Source of the DNA: Eretmocerus hayati
Taxonomy: Eukaryota > Arthropoda > Insecta > Hymenoptera > Aphelinidae
NCBI GenBank assembly: GCA_029851415.1
Contig: CM056743.1
Coordinates: 89,192,501 to 89,256,500, forward strand
Reading direction: 5' to 3'
DNA: 64,000 bases
Shown in pieces: positions 9,867-20,089 of the stretch (its first letter is position 1; the number at the start of each line of letters is the position of its first letter). The notes under the pieces are model-generated. The model ran no database searches, had not been told where the DNA came from, and saw nothing but the letters and a program-made list of their open reading frames with translations. The position numbers and the translations under genes are program-made.

Positions 9867-12351
9867 TCACGTTCTCTTTTTCATCACAGAATCACGTACT
9901 TTGGAATTCCGTTTTTCTATTTCGCGGGTCAAATTATCTAGTATCGCTCTTTGACTTTTTTCTTTAGCTCTCAAATTTTTCAGACTCTTTGTGATCTCTT
10001 GGATAAAGTTCATACTAAGTTTTTTATTGGTTGCATCAAGGAGCATTTCTTCGATCCGATCAACATCCTGTGAAGCTTTATCACACTCTGTTCTAGCAAT
10101 CTCTACCTCTTTTTCCAAATTTTCTATGCTTTTGACTACTTTTTTCATTTGTTCCAGAGCTATTTTATTTCTCTCCTCCGACTCCAAGTTGGACTTTTTC
10201 TTTTTTGCTTCATCTTCAGCCTTTTTTTTCTCATTTTCTAAATGAAGTGCATAAGATGAACGTGCTCCACGAGCAAGTTTCATAAGGTCATTGTTTATTG
10301 GGAAAGTCCATGATTTCGAGTCAAATTCTTTGAGACCTTCAGTAATCAAAAATTTAGCATTCAGAGTTCTGTCGGACATTCTAGTTTTCTCTTTAGTCAG
10401 AATCCTCCCAGAGACTGAGAAACCACGTTCTACGTCAGCACTTCAGTGGACAAGAGAGAGACTTGCTTTCACGATAGGAGCAATAGTTGGATACCTAGGG
10501 AGGTTCTCACTTTTGAGAGCGAAGATTTTACTCCAATAAACATCTATCCTTTCTTTTGGCTTTGGAGAAAAAGAAACATCTTCGTCCACTTGTAATAGTG
10601 TCCATTCGATTGAAAGGATATCAATATCAACATACTCGAGAGGCAATAGTTTTGCGATCTCACGAATGTGATTCAAACTTCTAGAACTTTTGACTTGTTC
10701 GGGAGCAAGGCACTCAAAATATTTCAAGTGAGATTAATTTTTAACTTTTATGAGTAGATTATCATGGCTCTATAACATTTTTTCGCTCCAAGAATGTTGA
10801 GTTATCTATTTTGCTCAAAGCCGGTACTAACTTGGAGCAACCAGTACCGCAGTTCATCTCTTCCGGTTGTAAATGAACGTTTCCATCTTCAAGAGATTTT
10901 ATAAGCGCAATATCTAAAACATCATTAGGTATGCTCGACGGCTTTATGAAGTTTTTCAGTAGGATGTGGACTAATTTTGTTAACTGGGAATGAACAATGT
11001 GTATCAAAGGCTCAGTCTTTTGCATGAGTAAGGTAAATTCCCTGGTGAAAATTTTTGATAGATAGGCTACATACTCCAGCGATGGTTTTGTCAGAGGATT
11101 ATTCACAAATTCACGCACTTCCTTATAATTCTGTTTTCCTACTGTATCTTTGTCATTTTTGGGGATGTAAACAAGAATGAATTCTTCTATCGCTGGCCAC
11201 AATTTCAAAGTTGTCTCTGCTGCTTCTCCAAGCGTGAGCCATCTTACAGTGCAATGATGAACGAGTTGATAGACGGTCATATTCATTGACTTTTGTACAT
11301 TTTCAAAGTTCTGTACCCTAAGTTCACTGTGATTAACAAAATAGTACAATTTGATCACACCATCACTCACATCTAAGGGAAGACTATTTACACCCTTCAT
11401 AAAGGTATTATCCACCACGTGTAAAAGACAAGTGCCGATGTTAATCATTTCTTTGCGGCCCAATTCTCTCATTTTAGTATTAAACAAGTTTATTACTGAC
11501 TTATTAACATTTGGGCCGTCACAACCTAGGGTCAAAACTGATAGGAACGATAAGTCGTGGTCACAGAGAGATTTATTGAGAAACCCGAAAAGAGTTTTAG
11601 CATCACCTCGAGGAATGAAATAAGTGACTAGGTGGCGATTTACTATTCTATTCAAAGATCCGGACCAGAAACTTACTCTTACTTGAAGTTCTTTCTTCTT
11701 CTTTGAGTTAGGCGATTCATCAAACTGCAACACGAATTTCGTGTTAGGTCTCCGAAGGTCAACGAGCAAACGACTTAAAAAATGAGGCCCTAATGCATCT
11801 GTCATGTTATATGAAACCTTAGTTGCGCTTAGAGAAAATGACTCTGGTACACCTCTAGGGAACATAGCTCTGAAAAGGTACTTTTTATCATTGCAAGCAC
11901 TGACAGACCCATTATTCACGACGAGGTCCATGATGTAGAAAAGTTCAGCTCGTGTTGCTTCATCCTCCAGACTAAACATTGGAATCACATTTTGGTTTCC
12001 TCCTGATTTTTGTGATTGTGTTGCGCTAGATTTTTGTTGTTGGCTATTTTTATCAGTTGAAGGCTGAATATTGATCATCGGTTGAGTGGTGGCCGTGGGT
12101 TGAACGATGGCTGTGGGTGGTATTAATACTCGCTGCCCGCCAGCGATTTTGGGTCTGTTCTTTTCATGTTTAGTCGTTTCAGAATGCTGGCTGAGAGCAC
12201 CAAATCCTTTTGCACATGAATATGACGAATTACATATCTTACAAAAAAATGAGTAGATGTTCTCTTCTCTCTGACACCACGAAGAGACGAGATCACCATG
12301 CTTGTCTTTACGGCTCAACCAATTCTCTTGAAATTCAGTTCTATGTGTCAT
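9867..12351 (-). pseudogene. hAT-family transposase with BED-type zinc finger, broken
   Basis: The minus-strand ATG at 12,351 (MTHRTEF) starts a protein with a BED-like C2H2 finger (CKICNSSYSCAKG with downstream H residues), a Ser/Gln-rich linker, and a long RNase H-like catalytic body including NMTDALGPHFLSRLLVD and FDESPNSKKK. This runs to TAG at 10,762. The frame changes between 10,762 and 10,727; this is either a short lost intron or a frameshift. It then reaches the classic C-terminal dimerisation motif around 10,380-10,450, where TGA at 10,435-10,437 interrupts it just before SADVERGFS. A basic coiled-coil tail follows to 9,867. It would excise and insert the transposon. At least one nonsense codon shows the copy is inactive. 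Confidence 0.82.
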
Positions 12352-12586
12352 TTTAAAGCAGAAAGATGTATTCCACCTGCAAAGAATTGAAAGAATGTAT
12401 CTCCGTACTGTTACTATTACATTATTCATGATAGCTCACAATATTAGCAATTATGCGAAGGGACGTGAAAGAAAATATACAAAGAGCCTTCATGATCTGA
12501 AGTAAGAATACCAGATTCCGCTCAGCAAATGAGCAATGTTTGTGATATGGGAGTTCTCATTACGCTAACGATTTTATTAGACCAGG
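12352..12586. other. Upstream region of the hAT transposase
   Basis: The 5' flank of the transposase on the minus strand. An open frame reaches back to 12,429, but I do not regard it as coding. No clear TATA box was recognised. Confidence 0.3.
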
Positions 12587-13672
12587 CAAAATTACCATCA
12601 TCGTTGTGCAAAAAAAGGTTCATGAAATTTTTCATTGGAATCCTCTCCGGAAGACCCTAATTTAGTCAGTGATGCATGTTTCCAAGCCGAAATCGGGTGC
12701 AAAATTGTTTGAACCAAAATTGTTGGAACAAATTGTAAAAATCACGAATTTTGTTCTGAAACAATCTTCAATGGGTAATTTCAGGAATATTGAACAAAAA
12801 GTTACTCTTGTCGTTTCTCTCTAGAAGTCATACGTTCCGAGCTATAGACATTGGTCACTTGGAAGAAGACCCAAAAATCGCTAAAATCTGCTCAGAGCAA
12901 ATAGCTCCAACAAAGGACTCAATAATCGGTGCCGGAAAATTTTTCCCTCGAAAGAACTAGTTTTCACAAAGAAAATGGCCTGAAGTACGTCCGAAAAGAT
13001 TGTGTCTTGTCGGAGCTATGATTTTTTTAGAATAGGCTAAAAAAGGGCCTAAAATTGACTTTTTATGGGCCCTAATACCCATTGGGGGTTGAAAAAAATC
13101 TGTAAAAATTTTTTTTGTACTTTTCAAACATAGTACTAATGGAGAAAAAGTTTTTTGGATTTTTTCCAGACCCCCCTGGTGACGGCATTCGTCGAAATGC
13201 TCCGAAATGGCCCATATATAGTCAATACGAACTCCATTAGGAAGCTGAGCATTGAAAATTCTCGAAAAACAAGTGGTTCCCGGACGGAAACATCATTACT
13301 GCTTTTGGGTCTCGTAGAACATTCTAGAGAATAGATTTGCATGCTATGAACGTTGATTTCTCCTTTGATTGATGCTTTCATTCAACGTCAAAAATAGCAA
13401 AATTTGTATTCCTTCATTTTTAAAACACCTTTAGCTCAGAAATGACGGCTTCTAGAGAAGAACGACAAGTGTAACGTTTTGTTTCAAATACCTTAAATTA
13501 CTCATTGAAAATTGTTTTGGAACAAAAAACCGATTTTTACAATTTTTTCAAACGATTCAACACTTCTGCGCTCCATTTCAGCTTGGAAACATGCATCCTT
13601 AGCTAAAGTAGGGTCTGAAGATTATTTCACTGAAAGATTCCATGAACCCATTTTTGAACACGATGGCGGTGA
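12587..13672. mobile_element. Foldback (hairpin) element nested in the hAT transposon
   Basis: A roughly 1.09-kb segment whose ends are long imperfect inverted repeats: about 12,587-12,850 pairs with about 13,425-13,672. The words GATGCATGTTTCCAAGC and TCTAGAAG (with CTTGTCG) occur on one arm and, inverted, on the other. The middle carries short A/T runs and a shared GAGCTA. There is no coding capacity that I recognise. It looks like a hairpin MITE or foldback element. Confidence 0.7.
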
Positions 13673-14670
13673 TTCCACTTAGTTTATATTGGACAATTTG
13701 GTATTCATGAGCATGGAATATTTCAGCAAAACGAATTGTTTCGGAATGGTGATCCTTGAAAATTTAGGAGAATGCGGATCTCACGATCTCGTGAAAGTAA
13801 TACTATAGTACAGAGTTGATGTCCATGTTGACAAGCGAGTAGGCAAAAACTGTTCATTGGAATGGCATCTACGCGATTCAGTAGTTTGTACGAAATTCAC
13901 TGTTCATTCAGGATTTGTATAGATAGATTCAACGCACAATCAAACCGCACATAAAAATCATCGCTATTTTGACCGCACTGTCGAGATTGTAGCGAGCAGA
14001 TTGGTTTTTGTTCGCACCTCAGACCGGCTCTTTTACGGATTGGCGAATTTTGAGCAAAGTGCCCATTATCGTATTATCAAAAGCATAAAGACCATCTACT
14101 CACTGTTATTCACACCAATTTGTCGATCCTCTCTCATAGATTAGCATGTGAGCGATTCACTCCACCTCGCAGAACTCTCGTAGAATGCATTAGGCGACTC
14201 GAAGGACTGAGATTCGATGATTGCCAGCAGCGTAAGAAAGAGCCACATGAGTATGTGCTCTCTTCCGGACGAACCGTAACGAACTGTCATCGGCTACAAC
14301 TAAGAGGGTGTACGAGCTCACTTCGAATATCGAGATCCTCAACTTGCGACAAGTCATGGTGTCGCAGATCGAGATCTCAAATTTGTTTATATCTCGAGCA
14401 AGAAGTCGCTGATGCCGTAAGCCCGAGAATAAAATAAAGCGCCACGATAAAACTCGGGAAGAATATGCGGCAACGCGCTTCGTTCCTCATCTCACCACAT
14501 CGTATACATGCCAGAACGACAACCGACACTTGATACTCATGCGATAACAAGATCATGCCATAACAAGGAATCGTGTTACTTCGAATAGCCGTGGACTCGA
14601 TATTGCAATCGCGAGTTATATTAGCATGCATAGTTTGAACGAACGAGTTCGTCGAAATGCTTTTGAATTA
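13673..14670. other. hAT internal sequence, no gene recognised
   Basis: About 1 kb of non-coding sequence. ORFs at 14,120-14,437 (+) and 14,377-14,631 (-) are short, have unusual composition and match nothing I know. Confidence 0.35.
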
Positions 14671-14776
14671 CCGCTGTTCTGCAAAATAGAGGGGGAATAG
14701 CGGACAGTTTCAGAAAATAGGGAGGAATAGCGGATGGCTTCGAAGATAGGGGTAAAAAAGCGGAATAGCGGAAAAT
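14671..14776. repeat. Right subterminal AATAGCGGA motifs of the hAT element
   Basis: Three direct copies of AATAGCGGA, near 14,695, 14,726 and 14,764, with interspersed GATAGGGGTAAA and AATAGGG words. The left end also carries AATAGGGGTAAAATAGCGGA. They are candidate transposase binding sites. Confidence 0.6.
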
Positions 14777-14788
14777 GTGAGAAGCCTG

Positions 14789-15015
14789 AGATGATGAAAG
14801 GTTCTGGCTATGGATCGCGAGCGGCGAAGCGACGCCGACAGTCTCGTAAAACGCGTGGATCCGTGCGCACCGTAGCCTCTCGTGGCAGCAGTAAGGTCAA
14901 GAGGAGGAAAGTGACTCGGAGCAAAGCTAAAAAGGAGACTGGAAGATCATCTGTGAAGCGGAAGACCCCGAGAGTGAGAAATTTGTTGGATATCTTTGGC
15001 CCGCACGGTATCTAG
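14789..15015 (+). pseudogene. C-terminal half of the split core/pX-like protein
   Basis: After the second copy of AGATGA the frame continues with KGSGYGSRAAKRRRQ, several Arg/Lys/Ser clusters and a conserved end RNLLDIFG, stopping at TAG 15,013-15,015. Its composition is that of a DNA-condensing virion core protein. It is the continuation of the piece at 9,075-9,378. An apparent start at 14,734 lies in transposon sequence and is an artefact. The MCP ATG follows 8 bases after the stop. Confidence 0.75.
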
Positions 15016-15022
15016 AGTGGTC

Positions 15023-16356
15023 ATGGCGTTCTTACATACCCATTCGAATGAGTGCATGTCGAGCGAGCTGGACATTTTTTCCCTGCCCTCGACGCAAACT
15101 TCGATCGAAAGCAGCAGTTTTCTGTATTACAAGCCTGTTCCTTTGCTGACAGACGTGGTTGACGCCCCAATCGAATTCGTCGTCCCTTCCGCTAGCGAGC
15201 ATTACCTGGATCTCGCTCACACTATGCTCCATGTGCGAGCAAAAATCATACTCGTAGCCGCGGAAGCCGAGAATCGAATGGCAGCGCCCATCAACAACTT
15301 TTTACACTCGCTCTTCCATCAGGTTGATGTATTCCTCAATCAAAAAGCTGTCTCACCACCCAACAACGCCTACCCATACCGCGCCTACTTGGGATCTCTG
15401 CTGAACTATAGTCCTGCAGCTAAGGAATCCCACTTGACATCGTACTTATGGCGAGAGGACACGAGCAACAAATTCGATGCTGCTGCAAACAACGAAGGAG
15501 AAGCAGCAAACAACGGATTAGCCTATCGTCAGTATTTCACGTTGGGTGGTGAAGTTGTTGACATGATTGGCCATTTACATTGCGATTTGTTCAACCAAGA
15601 CCGTATGCTCATCAACGGTGTGGAGATGAGAATACGTTGTGTACGAAGCAAAGACGCTTCCTGTCTCATGGACGCCTCCGACGACGGGCGCTTCAGCGTT
15701 CAAATCAAAGAGGTATCTCTCGTGGTTCGTCGAGTTAAAATAAGCCCCGGAGTATTAGTGGGACACGCAAACGCGCTATCCAAATCAACGGCCAAATATC
15801 CAATCACCAGGGTCAAGGTAATATCCTTCACGATGCACACGGGCATCCTTGGAGATAGATTGGACAACGTGATTCTCGGGCAACTATCAAGCGGATCATC
15901 GTTGGATTCGTGGACAACAGAGCATTCAACGGAAACCGACGAATGAACCCATTCAATTTCCAACATTTTGGAATCAATTACTCATCTCTATACGTCGACC
16001 GTGTTCAGGTTCCATGCAAACCACTGCAGCCAAAGTTCACCGGAAATAATCAACTCTACATTGATACTTTCCAAACGCTCTTTTCGGGCACGGGAATTCA
16101 CTTTGCAAACGAGGGTATAGGCATCGATCGACTCAACTACAGAAGAGGAAACTTCATCACAGCGTTTGATCTGACTCCCGATCTATCCGCCCTTTCGGCA
16201 ACACATTGGAATCTCGTTCACTCGGGCAGCGCGCGCATAGAAGTCCGATTCGACGAGGCGCTCGCGCAGACCATCAACTGTATAATTTACGCCGAGTACG
16301 ACAACGTCCTCGAAATCGACGCGAGCAGACAAATCATAACGTACTTTGGCGCATGA
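15023..16356 (+). pseudogene. MCP: Major capsid protein (double jelly-roll), one frameshift
   Basis: ATG at 15,023 starts MAFLHTHSNEC, then SELDIFSLPSTQTSIE, as is typical of Polinton/adintovirus hexon-like major capsid proteins. The first frame covers the N-terminal half and runs on to 15,946. The reading moves to another frame near 15,895-15,915 and continues with NPFNFQHFGINYSSLYVDR to 16,356. The total of about 440 residues matches the family. It would build the capsid shell together with the penton at 8,260. Only one break is visible, so decay is less advanced than in polB. Confidence 0.9.
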
Positions 16357-16379
16357 GGTGGGGGGGGGGAGGATGATGG

Positions 16380-16428
16380 AGGGGATGAGTGTATAAGGGT
16401 GGCTGCTGGCCGGCCGAGAGCATCAGTT
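16380..16428 (+). promoter_or_regulatory. Core promoter of the 16.5-kb gene, with block shared with 18.48 kb
   Basis: The block GGGGATGAGTGTATAAGGGT (16,381-16,400) is followed by GGCT and has a close relative at 18,471-18,492. TATAAG starts at 16,392 and TCAGTT at 16,423, 31 bases apart, with a second CTCAGTT at 16,431. Confidence 0.55.
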
Positions 16429-16465
16429 CGCTCAGTTACAATATCGACGCACCAAGCTAGTAACC

Positions 16466-17226
16466 ATGGCCATGGATTTTGCCATCGATATTCACGGTTT
16501 TCGAGATGTGACCAGGCAGTTCGTCCCCAAAGAAGTCGCCGTGGTGTCGCTGCCGAACCGCATCGTTCAGCATTGGATAGTGACGCTTTCGATCTCCTCA
16601 CGGAGGATATGAAGATTACCAACAACTACTGCACGAGCCGAGTTCACGGACTGGAATGGGTGGATGGAGATATATCAATTGACAAGCTGCGTGCTCGGTT
16701 AATCGAAATTGCGAGGAATTCGGGTAATATATACATCATTGGCCGCATAAAAGCTCAGTACCTCGAGTCAATTATGAGCAGAAAAATCATCAAACTCGAG
16801 CGGCACAGAGGACCGAATTTCAGACAGCTCAACAACGTATTCATCGGGAACGCGACGTGTACTCATCACGCTTTCAGGACAGTGAAAGACGAATCCAATC
16901 AAGCAGAGAACAGATGCGCTCTGCACAACGCTGAACAGATCAGAAAGTGGCTTCGTTCAATTCTACCGATTGAGATTCGAGACCGACCCGACATTCAGGA
17001 AGAAGACGTTCGATTTGCCCTAATGTACCACGAAATACTCTCAAGAAAAACTGCAACTCTCGCAGGCCGTGATACAGAGGACTACATCAAACGTAGCCCG
17101 CACGACCGACCTCAATTTCCCCTCGGCGAGGAGGGTGTCAACGACATCATCGACGGTCCGACGAGTGAATCTACATCCACATCCACAACCAGCGATGAAC
17201 ACACGCCAGGTAATGCAAGCGGTTAG
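16466..17226 (+). pseudogene. Conserved mobile-element ORF of unknown function, frameshifted
   Basis: ATG at 16,466 (MAMDFAIDIHGF, then RQFVPKEVAVVSL) opens a frame that is lost near 16,560-16,610. The second frame carries SRVHGLEWVDGDI, YIIGRIKAQYLESI and a C-x2-H...C-A-x2-N-x6-W motif (CTHH, then CALHNAEQIRKW), and stops at 17,226 after a Ser/Thr-rich tail. ORFs with this order (KE-hydrophobic start, HGLxW, IxGxxKxxWL, C/H motif) recur in insect mobile elements. The fold and activity are unknown to me; a nuclease-like role would be a guess. A second member lies at 28,744-29,184. Its 3' end overlaps the protease start by 32 bases. Confidence 0.55.
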
Positions 17227-17737
17227 AGGCCTGGAGGCAAACTCAATTGGTGTCTACGCAGCCGATCACGTGCCGAAGATCTTGAGTTTGCCTGCCGCCA
17301 TCATCTCGAATCTGGATACGGCGAACAAACAGGGGTCTCATTGGATTGGGATCTACATTGACAGGAGGGGACATGGCGAATATTCCGACAGCTACGGTCA
17401 ACCACCCTCTTCACCACATCATCTCGACCGTCTCAAGAGAAACTGCAACCGCTACGAATGGAACAAGAAATCGATGCAGAGTTATGACTCGCAAGTTTGT
17501 GGTGAATATTGTATTATGTTTCTGTATTCTATGTGCAGCGGTGGTACTCTACGCGCGTTCCAGCGCATCTTTTCTTCCAACACCCGCTCAAACGATGAGA
17601 TCGTGGCGCGTTTCAGGTGCGATGTGATGAAGAAATTACGTGCACGCGTGATGAAGAATAGAGTTTATAAATTTCCTCGAGAAAGCTCGGTGGGCTCGGG
17701 CTCTTGTGTACAATCCTGTCAGTCGGGACTCAATTAA
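17195..17737 (+). CDS. PRO: Adenain-like cysteine protease
   Basis: Intact 180-residue ORF from ATG 17,195. Catalytic elements in order: His49 in GSHWIGIY, Asp65 in EYSDSYG, Gln100 and Cys102 in SQVCGEYC. These fit the adenovirus/Polinton maturation protease (Ulp1/C5 fold), which would cleave capsid or core precursors. The start is chosen because the conserved N-terminal part begins there (MNTRQVMQ); an open frame further upstream is the shadow of the preceding gene. No break is visible. Confidence 0.9.
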   Translation: MNTRQVMQAVRGLEANSIGVYAADHVPKILSLPAAIISNLDTANKQGSHWIGIYIDRRGHGEYSDSYGQPPSSPHHLDRLKRNCNRYEWNKKSMQSYDSQVCGEYCIMFLYSMCSGGTLRAFQRIFSSNTRSNDEIVARFRCDVMKKLRARVMKNRVYKFPRESSVGSGSCVQSCQSGLN

Positions 17738-18454
17738 CACATCTCCGAAATGTAATATATGTCTGAATCCTTATTATATTGAATACATTTGACAAATATA
17801 CGAATGATCTCTTGTTATTCACCCACACCCATATGAAGAGAGTTATTTGAACCATTCAAGCATTATGACAATCATCTCTCACTCAAAAAGTTTGCAACAA
17901 TTTTTCTGTAACGAAGATGTTTGGAGTAAATCATATCTTATCGAATGATAAATTGCTCAATTATCAAGCAAGCCGGAAATAACGGCTGAAAAATACCCCG
18001 ATGCTAATAGTATCCCGATACCAAGGGTAATTTGAGACCCCAAGCTCAACCTCCGTCGTTGCTGAGCATACAAACGGTTGGTAAGTAGTCGAGATAAGAT
18101 GATTATGAATCTCAAAGTCTAAAAATATGTCCATATAATATCTTCAACGGTCACTGAATTCCTCTGCAAGCGTCGGGTTACATACGTCTTATCGCTTATC
18201 CATATGGCGTAACGTCTCGGAATTCCTGCACGTGTCGTCCGCTCACGCAGAACTATACGATGTTTATATGATATCGATATCTCCAACCGTTACTTAATTC
18301 CGTTGCAGACTCGGTTCACATGCGTCTTATCACTCATCTGCTCATGTTGCACTAACGGTCACTCTCGAGATGCTCGAGCGATGAGTCATCGAGAGAACCG
18401 TTGACATGCCGTGTCTCGTTTCCCCTTCTCTCTACAACATTCTCCCTCCACTAC
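17738..18454. repeat. Intergenic region with a direct repeat and a hairpin
   Basis: No gene seen. Two diverged direct copies lie at about 18,118-18,195 and 18,258-18,340; shared order: ATAT...TC...AACGGTCAC/AACCGTTAC, AATTCC, TTGCA, CATACGTCTTATC/CATGCGTCTTATC. Just downstream, CTCTCGA...TCGAGAG near 18,362-18,396 can form a hairpin around a GCTCGAGC core. These could be regulatory, being 180-450 bases upstream of the next gene. Confidence 0.4.
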
Positions 18455-18470
18455 GACATGTTGCAAGAGG

Positions 18471-18518
18471 AGGGATGAGGGTATAGGTGGCTCGCGCTTA
18501 CGCTGACGGGCACACAGT
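18471..18518 (+). promoter_or_regulatory. Core promoter of the PC4-like gene
   Basis: GAGGGATGAGGGTATAGGTG with a TATA start at 18,482 and an initiator-like CACAGTC near 18,513, about 31 bases apart. The block resembles that at 16,381. The ATG lies about 55 bases further on. Confidence 0.5.
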
Positions 18519-18572
18519 CGACATAATCGAGTCCGCGAGCCTAGTCCGATTGCTGATTACTCCATATTCAAG

Positions 18573-19625
18573 ATGGCCGATCTCATAACCCTCGCCGCCG
18601 CTTCAGCTGACATCGAGGACGAGGCCCTCGCCACCGCTGCCGCCGCTTTCGACGACGTTGCTGCTTACCAGCTAGGCGACAACATCTCCGATTCTCAGGT
18701 GGTTGATTTTAACATTCCTGAATCTCAACCGTTCGAGTCTAACAACGACGCTCAAGCTGCCAAGGAGAATATGGCTCCACCTGCTGCACCTGTGTCACGT
18801 AACGGATCCAGAGCGGTGACATTGGCTCGTGATTTACCCAACTTACTATTCTCGACCACTTACGCAGTGAACAAGTCCGACTACAAGAGAGCCTGTGTCG
18901 GATTAGAATATTCGGGAGGAACATACCGGCCCGTCGTCAAGCTCGGCAGCCATGGGACACCCCTCGAGCACGTCACGTTTGATGCGGCAAATTGGGAGCT
19001 TTTCCTTGAGAAGATGGAAGCAATTACCGGATATCTCGAAAATTCCTACTCTTTGGCGCAAAATCCTGGAACCGGATCAAAACTCTTCCTGCCATCCCAC
19101 GACATCTTCTTCACCACCTCGTACGGATCGAGGGCAATATTCATCGACGAACGGCCACAACTCCCTGTGGTGCGACTGTCAACCATCGAGGAAGAGGCGC
19201 AAGATGGAGAGAAGGAGCTGTGCGAGAAGAAGAGAAAATTCGACGCCACGCCAACATTCGTCATGCAGCAAGCAACATTCGAAGGCCTACGACGTCTGCG
19301 TGAGTGCATAGCTACAAAATTGAAGAAAAGTGAAGGAGTGTGTGATTTTGTGAATCGTGCAATTGAATACGTGAACAATTCTGTACGTGAATTGATGCAG
19401 AAAGAATCCACCGAGATGAGATTCAATATATTGAAAGATGTGGTTTCATTCCGTCATTTCTTTACGATGAACAGTGAACTTATCAAAAGTGATGTTATAT
19501 CAAGACTCGACTATTCATTTAGGAACGATAATTTGAATATATTGTTCTTGGAACTGCGTGCATTCGGTATGGCGAATCTTGCAAAAGACATATTTGATTA
19601 CATGGATGCGAATGCTCAATTGTGA
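18573..19625 (+). CDS. Hypothetical 350-residue protein with PC4-like segment
   Basis: Intact ORF. The N-terminal 90 residues are Ala/Asp-rich and probably disordered. Residues 105-150 (CVGLEYSGGTYRPVVKLG, then VTFDAANWELFLEKM) have the strand-strand-helix spacing of PC4-type single-strand DNA-binding proteins, as in some viral proteins; this is a resemblance by eye, not a proven match. The second half is helical (CIATKLKKSEGVCDF, FNILKDVVSFRHFF). A TATA box and initiator precede it, and a polyadenylation signal AATAAA lies at 19,636-19,641. It is the last sizeable gene of element 1, and a replication or late-transcription role is plausible. Confidence 0.6.
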   Translation: MADLITLAAASADIEDEALATAAAAFDDVAAYQLGDNISDSQVVDFNIPESQPFESNNDAQAAKENMAPPAAPVSRNGSRAVTLARDLPNLLFSTTYAVNKSDYKRACVGLEYSGGTYRPVVKLGSHGTPLEHVTFDAANWELFLEKMEAITGYLENSYSLAQNPGTGSKLFLPSHDIFFTTSYGSRAIFIDERPQLPVVRLSTIEEEAQDGEKELCEKKRKFDATPTFVMQQATFEGLRRLRECIATKLKKSEGVCDFVNRAIEYVNNSVRELMQKESTEMRFNILKDVVSFRHFFTMNSELIKSDVISRLDYSFRNDNLNILFLELRAFGMANLAKDIFDYMDANAQL

Positions 19626-19635
19626 AGCGATAAGG

Positions 19636-19641
19636 AATAAA
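19636..19641 (+). terminator. Polyadenylation signal AATAAA
   Basis: AATAAA 11 bases after the stop codon of the PC4-like gene. A second AATAAA occurs at about 19,676. Confidence 0.5.
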
Positions 19642-19915
19642 TATCTCGACTCCCTTGTGCATAGTGAAATATGGGAATAAAGAATGAGATAATCTGTACT
19701 CTTATGCTTATCTTTCTTCCAAGTTACCCCCTCCCATCAAACAACTTAGCCCAGAAGACAAATTATTTCAATACGCTCATATATATCAAACTTTCTTAAT
19801 GTTCTCGAAAAACATAAAATCAGAGACGATTGACATCGGCATTCAGTCCATTCTTCACCGCCTCATAGAGCGGACGTACACATTAGGTTCTTTTGGTGCA
19901 AAGCACTTTCTCAAC

Positions 19916-20089
19916 ATGGGTCAAGACAATAGTAAATACTCCCGCTTGGAAGATGACAGGAGCGGGAGGCAGAGACCAGGAGAGAAGAAAGAACCATCAA
20001 CCTGGGGCAAGTTCCCGGATAGCGCGAGCGATAAGACTCGTCTGCTCCCAAAAGATGACAAAAGGAAAGGAAGGTACGAGAAATCCTAA
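19916..20089 (+). CDS. Possible 57-residue myristoylated-type small protein
   Basis: ATG at 19,916 starts MGQDNSKYSRLEDD, followed by a highly charged, Lys/Arg/Asp-rich sequence to TAA at 20,087. Gly at position 2 with Ser at 6 fits an N-myristoylation signal. No family is recognised and the composition is simple, so it may be chance. Upstream codons in the same frame back to 19,799 are less convincing. Confidence 0.25.
   Translation: MGQDNSKYSRLEDDRSGRQRPGEKKEPSTWGKFPDSASDKTRLLPKDDKRKGRYEKS

Larger units (their letters stand above)
9379..14788 (-). mobile_element. hAT-type DNA transposon with perfect 12-bp ends
   Basis: The ends are CAGGCTTCTCAC (9,379-9,390) and its exact inverse GTGAGAAGCCTG (14,777-14,788), giving 5,410 bases. 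The CAGG start, the BED-type zinc finger and the C-terminal dimerisation motif of the internal gene all fit the hAT superfamily. The flanking duplication AGATGA is 6 bases, not the usual 8. Copies of the word AATAGCGGA lie close to both ends. The element carries one transposase pseudogene on the minus strand and a foldback repeat inside its 5' half. It splits a virion-type gene of element 1, so it landed after that element was in place. Confidence 0.9.

Noticed and set aside
9990..10250. Phe/Ser-rich plus-strand ORF
   Set aside because: Antisense of the Lys/Glu-rich coiled-coil tail of the hAT transposase.
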